DNA from: Phycisphaerales bacterium UBA854
GTDB lineage: Bacteria > Planctomycetota > Phycisphaerae > Phycisphaerales > SM1A02
Direction: 5' to 3'
DNA: 64,000 bases
NCBI GenBank assembly: GCA_002295885.1
Contig: DBGM01000051.1
Location: 60,179-124,178 of the forward strand
This document shows positions 57,706 through 64,000 of this stretch, one piece after another. The position numbers were made by a program, and so were the translations under genes. The notes beneath the pieces were generated by a model. The model did no database searches and was not told the DNA's origin. It worked only from the letters and a program-made list of their open reading frames with translations. Numbering within the stretch: position 1 is the first letter of the stretch; the number at the start of each line of letters is the position of its first letter.

Positions 57706-57727
57706 TCCCCGGTCCGGAGGCGACCCC

Positions 57728-58702
57728 ATGACTGATCCAACCGGAATCCGCGCCGAATCCTATCTCTCACCCGAAACACTCTCGCAGCTGGCCCCCTTCG
57801 ATCTGCGGGCCCGGATGATCGTCGAAGGGGTTCGAAGCGGATTCCACGCATCTCCGCAGCAGGGGTTGTCCGTCCAGTTCAAGCAGCACCGTCCGTACAC
57901 CGCGGGAGATGACGTCAAGCATCTCGACTGGAAGGTCTACGCAAGGACCGATCGCCTCTCGGTGAAGCAGTATGAACAGGAGACCAACCTCGACATCGTC
58001 GTTCTGGTGGACTGCTCCGCTTCCATGCGTTTCGGATCGATGGGTGTGAAGGCCGGCTGGGGTGGTACACGGGCCAGTGGATCCACATCCTCCTGGACCA
58101 AGTTCGATCACGCCACGGCGACCGCAACCGCGATCGCCTGGATGTGCCTGCAGCAGTCCGATCGGGTCGGATTGTCGTTGTTCTCGAACGGGATCAAGCA
58201 GACGATCGGTCGGACGAGCTCGATCGGACACTGGAGAAGGATCGTGTCCGTGCTGTCGTCCGAACCGGTTGACGACACCACCGACTTCGAACGCACGACC
58301 GAACAGGTGCTTTCGAAGATCACCAACCGATCACTCTTCGTCGTCATCTCCGACTTCCTGCAGGATCCTGCATCGATCCGATCCTCCATGGCGAGATTCC
58401 GTCACAACAAGCACGACGTCATCTGTCTCCAGGTGCTCGACCATCAGGAGATCGAATTCGACCTGCAGGATCCGTCCCTCTTCCTCGACATGGAATCGGA
58501 CGACCGGCTCAGGGTGGACCCCCCTGCGATCCGCGACGCCTACATCGAGGCTCTTGCATCGCATCAGGAGGAGATACGGTCCCTGCTCACCGGATTCGGA
58601 TTCGACCACCACCTGCTCGACTCCCGTGAACCGGTCGGTCCCGCACTGGCCAGGGTGGCGGCACGCAGATCATCCTGGTTGAAATCCCACCATGGTCGTT
58701 GA
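57728..58702 (+). CDS. DUF58-domain protein
   Basis: The 324-residue protein has the DUF58 core DDVKHLDWKVYARTDRLSVK and a VWA-like metal site DCSASMRFG near residue 97. Members are encoded beside MoxR ATPases and are thought to act with them. It has no membrane helix. It follows moxR by 22 bases and overlaps the next gene by 11 bases. Confidence 0.9.
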   Translation: MTDPTGIRAESYLSPETLSQLAPFDLRARMIVEGVRSGFHASPQQGLSVQFKQHRPYTAGDDVKHLDWKVYARTDRLSVKQYEQETNLDIVVLVDCSASMRFGSMGVKAGWGGTRASGSTSSWTKFDHATATATAIAWMCLQQSDRVGLSLFSNGIKQTIGRTSSIGHWRRIVSVLSSEPVDDTTDFERTTEQVLSKITNRSLFVVISDFLQDPASIRSSMARFRHNKHDVICLQVLDHQEIEFDLQDPSLFLDMESDDRLRVDPPAIRDAYIEALASHQEEIRSLLTGFGFDHHLLDSREPVGPALARVAARRSSWLKSHHGR

Positions 58703-60809
58703 ATCACCGCACATCATCGGTCTGGTGTTCATCACACCCTGGATGGCCCTGCTCGGAATCGCCGGGATCCTGATCCCGTTGGCCATCCATCTGCTGTTCA
58801 GGAGGCGCCGTACCACGATGGAGTGGGCTGCGATGCATCTCGTCCAACAGGCGTGGGCCTCACGGAAGAGCCGTGTCAGGATCGAACAGATGCTGCTTCT
58901 GATCAGTCGCTGCCTGATTCCCCTGCTTCTCGGGCTGGCGCTTGCACAACCACTGTTCGACTCGAACTGGTTCTCCGGTGGTCCCGTCAATCGATACATC
59001 ATCATCGAGGATGGAATCACCTCGATGACGAGGACCGATTCCGGTCGAACCGACCTCGAGAATGCGAAGGACAGCGTGCTCCGCTATCTGGAGACGGTCC
59101 CGGCCGGAGATCCCATCACCGTCATCACCATGTCCGACAACACGACGACCGGACCCACCACCAACCCCGAAACGATCCGACGGATCATCTCCGGCATCGA
59201 ATCATCCCACCTCCCTTCCGATCTCCGGACCTCGGTCTCCGTCGCATCCGACCTGATCGAAGCACTCGACGACGGTTCACGATCGGAGATCATGCTCGCC
59301 ACCGGATACCGCAGGGGCTCCCTGTCCGACGGTCGGAGGGATCCGGTCGTACTGGACGGATCGGTCGATCTCGTCCGGAACACACGACAGACATCGGCTC
59401 CGGACAATCTTCGAATCGTCGATGTTGTTCCGAACCGAAGCTTCGTGCTCGCCGACGCGGATGGTTCCGAGCGGTTGCGGAACGCACATTCCAGCACTGC
59501 GACGATCACCATCGCGCGTGACGGACCCGAGTATCCGCAAACCAGCACATCGATCCTCGTCCGTGGAGGAACGAGGGAATCGAATCGGAACATCGAATGG
59601 TCCGAGGGACGACGCACGATCGTCACGACGATCGACCTTCCCGTTGACCGCACATCGGACGCCGATGAGGCGTTCGGAGTCGAGATCCTTCCCACCGACT
59701 CCCTTCCGGAGGACAATCTCTGGTACCTGAACATGGGATCCGTCGACGGGATCGACATGCTGATCCTCGATCGACCCGCACCCGGATCGACATCCTGGAT
59801 CCCCTACGCACTCGATCCGATGTCCTCCGACACCATGTCGCTCCGGACGATCGACCCCGTCTCGCTGATCGAGTCCGACATCCGCGGGACCGACATCATC
59901 ATCGTCGTCCGCCCCGATCTCGTGCCGTCGGATTCCATGCGACACCTGATCACCCATCTCGAATCCGGGGGATCGATCATCATTGCTCCACCCGCATCAA
60001 TGAATCATGGGTGGGTCGATTCATGGAATTCGGAACTGGATGTTCCCTGGGAATGGGACCAGCAGGTGCGAATCCACGACCGACCGACCGGTCTCTCGAT
60101 CACCGACGACATGGTGGACCACCTCCGGTCCATCGGAACCGAGTTGGAGACGCTGCTGACACCGGTGGCGGTCGAGCGAATCCAGATCATCACCCCCCGG
60201 GACGGATGTGAAACCATACTCGGCACCACGAACGGTGATCCGTTCCTGATCGCCTCTCCCCCTTCGCGGTCAGGATCGGGTTCCGTGATCGCCTTCGCAT
60301 CCCCCATGAACACGGACTGGACCGATCTTCCCACCAGGCCGTTGATGGTACCGCTCTTCCAGGAGTTGATCAGGGATGCCGTCTCAAGGAACGGAACCAC
60401 CTCGCAACACACCATCGGTGTTCCCGTCGAATCCACCCCGGGACGCTTCGAGTCCATGCGGAGCACACGTCTGCCGATCATCGATTTCCTGAATCCGGAA
60501 ACAGTCGTCTTCGACACGCCGGGACACTGGATTCTCCGTGAAGACGGATCGAACCCGGACCGGATCCACTCCAGCAACATCGCACCCGGATCATCATCCA
60601 CATCCCCGATCGACGACATCGAGATCCGCGCTCTGGTCGATCATCCGGTCGGCTGGATCGAACTGGATTCCGATCGTCCGGATTCGACGGTGGTGAACAG
60701 TGCATCGGTCACCAGATACATCATCCTGATTCTCCTGGTACTCGCAGTCGGAGAGACCGTTCTTTCACGCCTCTTCACGCACTCCAGATACAGGAATCCC
60801 GGCGCATGA
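58692..60809 (+). CDS. BatA-like membrane protein
   Basis: The 705-residue protein has the two N-terminal helices of the BatA family (LLGIAGILIPLAIHLLF and LLLISRCLIPLLLGLALAQP), a large extracytoplasmic part and a final C-terminal helix (ILILLVLAVGETV). The VWA-like region lacks the DxSxS metal site (it has EDGITSM), so it probably does not bind metal in the usual way. It overlaps its neighbours on both sides, showing translational coupling in the operon. Confidence 0.86.
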   Translation: MVVESPHIIGLVFITPWMALLGIAGILIPLAIHLLFRRRRTTMEWAAMHLVQQAWASRKSRVRIEQMLLLISRCLIPLLLGLALAQPLFDSNWFSGGPVNRYIIIEDGITSMTRTDSGRTDLENAKDSVLRYLETVPAGDPITVITMSDNTTTGPTTNPETIRRIISGIESSHLPSDLRTSVSVASDLIEALDDGSRSEIMLATGYRRGSLSDGRRDPVVLDGSVDLVRNTRQTSAPDNLRIVDVVPNRSFVLADADGSERLRNAHSSTATITIARDGPEYPQTSTSILVRGGTRESNRNIEWSEGRRTIVTTIDLPVDRTSDADEAFGVEILPTDSLPEDNLWYLNMGSVDGIDMLILDRPAPGSTSWIPYALDPMSSDTMSLRTIDPVSLIESDIRGTDIIIVVRPDLVPSDSMRHLITHLESGGSIIIAPPASMNHGWVDSWNSELDVPWEWDQQVRIHDRPTGLSITDDMVDHLRSIGTELETLLTPVAVERIQIITPRDGCETILGTTNGDPFLIASPPSRSGSGSVIAFASPMNTDWTDLPTRPLMVPLFQELIRDAVSRNGTTSQHTIGVPVESTPGRFESMRSTRLPIIDFLNPETVVFDTPGHWILREDGSNPDRIHSSNIAPGSSSTSPIDDIEIRALVDHPVGWIELDSDRPDSTVVNSASVTRYIILILLVLAVGETVLSRLFTHSRYRNPGA

Positions 60810-63052
60810 CGGATTCCACCACATCACTGGGATGGCTCTTCCCGATACCGGTCTGGGCATGGGTGATCATCATCTCGACGACGGTCGCTCTGGTGTGGTG
60901 GAGCTACCGACGGTTCGACATCCCGACCTGGGCCGCGTTTCTGCTCGGGACCCTCAGGTTCACATCGTTGTGCGCCGTCCTGATCATGCTCGCCGGTCCG
61001 GTGATCGAAACGACCGTCCGGAACGAGGTCCAGGATCGCATCGTCGTGATGATCGACCGAAGCCGATCGATGTCGACACCCGACACCACCGACGAAACGG
61101 GCGGGATGGGGTCGAGAAGTTCCCGTATACGGTCGATTCTCGGGAATACCGGGGTGTGGGATGAAATCGGACGTGGACGAATCATTGAATGGTTCGGATT
61201 CCACGACCACCCGTTCCCGATCGATGCTCCCCAATCCGGATCATCCACCCTTCCACCGGAATCCGGCAACGGGACGGACATCACCAGGTCGATCGGACAA
61301 TTGAGGATCGGTGAATCAGTCAATCCCACCGCGGGACTCATCATCGTTTCCGACGGACGTTCCAGATCGAGGTCGACCTGGGATACGACATCATCCCTTC
61401 GTTCATCGGGAATACCAATCCACACGGTTCTGATCGGTCCTTCCGGAGAAACCCGGAACATGGGAATCGGGTCCGTCAACCAGCCCGGTACCGCATTCGC
61501 AGGCGACATCATTCCCGTGGTCGTCGATGTGACCAATCCCGGAAACGCGTCCCCCGATGCCGAGCTCGTTCTCCGCGACTCGGATTCCGGAACCGTTCTC
61601 GATCGCCGGAAGATCGAACCGGATCGGAATGAATACACCCTGGTGGGCGAATCGTCCGTGGATGGAGAAGCCTACTGGACGGTCGAGATCACGCCCCCTC
61701 CCGATGATTCCGATGTCACCGACGATTCCCGCGACATCACCATCCGCATCACGGATGAACCACTCCGCGTCCTCTATGTCGACGGGTATCCGAGGTGGGA
61801 ATTCAGGTATCTCAAGAACCTGCTGATCCGGGAGAAGTCGATCACCAGTTCGATCCTTCTCCTGTCGGCGGATGGAGACTACGCGCAGGAAGGTGACCGA
61901 CCGATCCGGCGCCTCCCCCTCACACCGGAGGAGTTCCGCGACTTCGATGTCATGATCATCGGTGATGTCCCTTCATCAACACTGTCGACCGAACAACAGG
62001 AGCTCGTCGAACAACTCGTGGTCGACGGTGAGCTGGGGATTCTGTGGATCGGTGGTCCATACTGGACACCATCCGATTGGCGGGGTGATCCGATCGAATC
62101 GATCATTCCATTTACTCCCTTCGCCGATCCGGTACGAAGCGATCTACCGGTCCACATGGTTCCCACGGATGATGCCGTTCAGATGGGAATACTCCGGATC
62201 GACGACGGCACGGACGGACCATGGGCCGTCGATCTCGGTGATCCGTCGAATCCATGGTCGGCCCTGCAGTGGTACCAGGTGATCAACCGGGATCTCGTGA
62301 GACCCACCACACGCGTGCTGGCCGAATCGGTCGAGACCTTCGGATCCTCCGGACTCCATCACCCATTGGTCCTGATGATGCGGTACGGAGCCGGTCGTTC
62401 GATCTACTGCGCGACCGACGAGATATGGAGATGGAGACATGGTCGGGGGGAACGTCTGTATGAACAATTCTGGATACCGCTCATTAGAAGCACCATCCGC
62501 TCCGATCGACTCGACGGTGATCCGTTCGTGATCGATCTCGTACCGGACCAGGTCCAGATCGGTCGTCCACAGCGGATCCGTCTCACGGTCAATGATGCCG
62601 ATCTCATCGATGATCTGGGTGAGATCATCCCCCTTCGCCTCGAATCCGATTCGGGATCGAGACGTCGGGCGGAACTGATGCGGGAATCCGGATCCTCTCG
62701 TACATGGTCGACGACCTGGGTTCCGGACGAACCCGGCCGATGGACGGTGCTTCCACTGGATGATTCGATCAGCCCATCCGCATCATGCGAAACGACGGTG
62801 TTCGACCGTTCCGGGGAGATGTCCAACACCGGCACCGACCATGATTTTCTTCGACGCATATCCCGGGAGACCGGCGGGATCACGGTGTCCCCCGACGATC
62901 TGTCCGGGCTTCTCGACGTCATTCCGGACCGGTCCATCATCTCCACCAGCACACTGCGGAATCCACTCTGGAACCGTTGGTGGATGTTCTGTATCCCGAT
63001 CCTGATCCTGGGCATGGAGTGGATGGGTCGACGTCTGTTCAGGTTGTCCTGA
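60806..63052 (+). CDS. VWA-domain membrane protein with GATase-like domain
   Basis: The 748-residue protein has two N-terminal helices (residues 12-33 and 45-65), a VWA domain with the metal site IDRSRSM, beta-rich domains, a class I glutamine-amidotransferase-like region (LRVLYVDGYPRWEFRYLKNL, then IGDVPSSTLS and IGGPYWTPSDW) without the catalytic Cys, and a C-terminal helix. It probably works with the BatA-like protein and MoxR in the envelope. Its start overlaps the preceding stop by 4 bases. Confidence 0.86.
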   Translation: MTDSTTSLGWLFPIPVWAWVIIISTTVALVWWSYRRFDIPTWAAFLLGTLRFTSLCAVLIMLAGPVIETTVRNEVQDRIVVMIDRSRSMSTPDTTDETGGMGSRSSRIRSILGNTGVWDEIGRGRIIEWFGFHDHPFPIDAPQSGSSTLPPESGNGTDITRSIGQLRIGESVNPTAGLIIVSDGRSRSRSTWDTTSSLRSSGIPIHTVLIGPSGETRNMGIGSVNQPGTAFAGDIIPVVVDVTNPGNASPDAELVLRDSDSGTVLDRRKIEPDRNEYTLVGESSVDGEAYWTVEITPPPDDSDVTDDSRDITIRITDEPLRVLYVDGYPRWEFRYLKNLLIREKSITSSILLLSADGDYAQEGDRPIRRLPLTPEEFRDFDVMIIGDVPSSTLSTEQQELVEQLVVDGELGILWIGGPYWTPSDWRGDPIESIIPFTPFADPVRSDLPVHMVPTDDAVQMGILRIDDGTDGPWAVDLGDPSNPWSALQWYQVINRDLVRPTTRVLAESVETFGSSGLHHPLVLMMRYGAGRSIYCATDEIWRWRHGRGERLYEQFWIPLIRSTIRSDRLDGDPFVIDLVPDQVQIGRPQRIRLTVNDADLIDDLGEIIPLRLESDSGSRRRAELMRESGSSRTWSTTWVPDEPGRWTVLPLDDSISPSASCETTVFDRSGEMSNTGTDHDFLRRISRETGGITVSPDDLSGLLDVIPDRSIISTSTLRNPLWNRWWMFCIPILILGMEWMGRRLFRLS

Positions 63053-63116
63053 GAAGATGAAAAAGTGCGGGGTTGCCGGTGGTCCGGCCAACCCGCAGGA
63101 TGGAGAATGAGGAAGC

Positions 63117-64000
63117 ATGAAGCTGGAGCGGCGAATCGACGACATGCGGAACACGGTCTACCGTGCGGTGATCATCCGCAACGGAGCTGTGGTCCTGACG
63201 TCGTTGCTCCTGCTCCTCTCGACCATCATTCTCCTCGACTGGATATTCAGGTTCTCCGTTTCGCTGAGGTTGTTGAGCTGTCTGATCCTCGTCGGGGCCC
63301 TGATCTATCTCGTGGTCAGATACGTCGTTCCGACGATCCTGTTCAGACCCTCCCGTCTGGACATGGCTCACCGGATCGGTTCGTTCATTCCGGACGATGA
63401 CGGGCGGGTCGCATCCGCCGTTCAATTCATCGGGCGGTCGGACGACGCCGGGGATGGAACGGAATCCTGCATCGGATACGCCGAACGACAGGTCTCCACC
63501 CTGACCACGCGACATCTGATCCGCATGGCCCCCCTGGTCGTTTCATGTCTGATCACATCCATGTTCACCCTCGGATGGATCCTCTTCATCATCATCGAAA
63601 CACAATCCGCCGTTACGGGATTCGGCAGGATCATCCTTCCCACCTCGGATGCGAGCTGGCCCTCCAGAACGGTCGTCGGTTCCCTGATGGAGGGGGATGA
63701 AATGGTTCACGGTCGGGACACCGCCCTGCTGATGCGGGCACGGAACGACACCCCCGGAGATCCATCCGGTCCGGTCCGACTCCGGTTCCGCGAGTACTTC
63801 GACGGATCATCCACCCCCTGGAACGAAGTGCTCCTGACCCACCAGGGCGAAGGACTCCATGAGCGGATGATCACTCCCACCGGAGAACGAATCGAGTTCT
63901 CGTTCTCGACCTCCGATGCATCCACCCCCACCGGGACGATCCGGGTCGAACCGACTCCCCGGGTCCTCGATGCATCGATCACGGTCTCACCTCCGGGATA
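63117..64000 (+). CDS. Membrane protein of unknown function (partial, DUF4175-like)
   Basis: The frame is open from ATG at 63117 to the window end, 294 codons seen. It has two N-terminal helices (GAVVLTSLLLLLSTIILL and LLSCLILVGALIYLVV), an extracytoplasmic stretch, and a third helix (MFTLGWILFIIIE). It resembles the large DUF4175-type protein that follows Bat-like genes in planctomycetes, but I am not certain. A GAGGA SD is 5-6 bases before the ATG. Confidence 0.8.
   Translation, partial: MKLERRIDDMRNTVYRAVIIRNGAVVLTSLLLLLSTIILLDWIFRFSVSLRLLSCLILVGALIYLVVRYVVPTILFRPSRLDMAHRIGSFIPDDDGRVASAVQFIGRSDDAGDGTESCIGYAERQVSTLTTRHLIRMAPLVVSCLITSMFTLGWILFIIIETQSAVTGFGRIILPTSDASWPSRTVVGSLMEGDEMVHGRDTALLMRARNDTPGDPSGPVRLRFREYFDGSSTPWNEVLLTHQGEGLHERMITPTGERIEFSFSTSDASTPTGTIRVEPTPRVLDASITVSPPG

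Noticed and set aside
63066..63094. Hairpin between the VWA gene and the last gene
   Set aside because: The stem has bulges and no T-run, so it is not a convincing terminator inside the operon.

Overview
The window reads as chromosomal DNA of a GC-rich Gram-negative bacterium, most likely a planctomycete of the class Phycisphaerae. The clues are a secreted protein with FG-GAP-like modules and tandem Cys-rich GACC repeats, a secreted protease-like protein with a C-terminal dockerin/EF-hand pair, a TPR protein carrying two RNA-polymerase alpha-CTD modules, and a MoxR/DUF58/BatA-like membrane operon. Outer-membrane proteins (a porin and a TolC homologue) and several lipoproteins show a diderm envelope. 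No rRNA, CRISPR array, insertion sequence or prophage was seen. The taxon is inferred from gene content, not from a marker gene.

Layout. 1-2906 is the 5' part of a large exported repeat protein that runs off the left edge. 3139-13397 is a surface-polysaccharide locus: O-antigen-ligase-like protein, WbpA-like dehydrogenase, DegT aminotransferase, PglF/WbpM-like dehydratase, PglD-like and WbpD-like acyltransferases, PglC-like phosphoglycosyl transferase, WbpB-like oxidoreductase and a WbuB-like glycosyltransferase, followed by tRNA-Leu. 13659-18304 holds endonuclease I, a membrane FMN glutamate-synthase-like protein, an exported nickel superoxide dismutase and a phosphate-type porin. 18305-30665 has tRNA-Cys, an unrecognised exported protein, a Tat-type amidase, a cyclophilin, gatB, pyrE, two exported helical-repeat proteins and an orphan peptide-ABC binding protein/permease pair. 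30666-42300 is mainly metabolic (enolase, a 2-hydroxyacid dehydrogenase, the ResB/CcsA cytochrome c system, a hydroxyacyl-CoA dehydrogenase, citrate/methylcitrate synthase, methylisocitrate lyase) and contains the dockerin protein. 42335-50998 holds a SpoIID-like protein, the TPR/alpha-CTD protein, a ChaN lipoprotein, a Sua5-type protein, a TolC homologue, an SH3-like exported protein, tRNA-Ala, a 49-residue membrane protein and RsmJ. 51032-54763 has a Dabb lipoprotein, a methyltransferase, a polyprenyl diphosphate synthase, a small hypothetical protein and a metallo-beta-lactamase-fold protein. 54922-64000 starts with dnaA, then an AT-rich intergenic stretch that may be the origin, then a tight MoxR - DUF58 - BatA-like - VWA - membrane-protein operon leaving the right edge.

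How genes work together. The polysaccharide genes can make UDP-activated diacetamido sugars, load the first sugar on a lipid carrier, add further sugars and polymerise or ligate the product. The exported Ni-SOD and the porin sit in a convergent envelope pair. ResB and CcsA together deliver haem to exported cytochromes c. PrpB- and PrpC-like enzymes with a hydroxyacyl-CoA dehydrogenase suggest propionyl-CoA or short acyl-CoA use. The terminal operon resembles the MoxR/Bat systems thought to act in envelope stress or protein-complex maturation.

The parts most worth a second look are the signal-peptide/His-tail form of the Ni-SOD, the duplicated alpha-CTD protein, the one-aminotransferase sugar locus, a pair of related promoter palindromes and the region beside dnaA.
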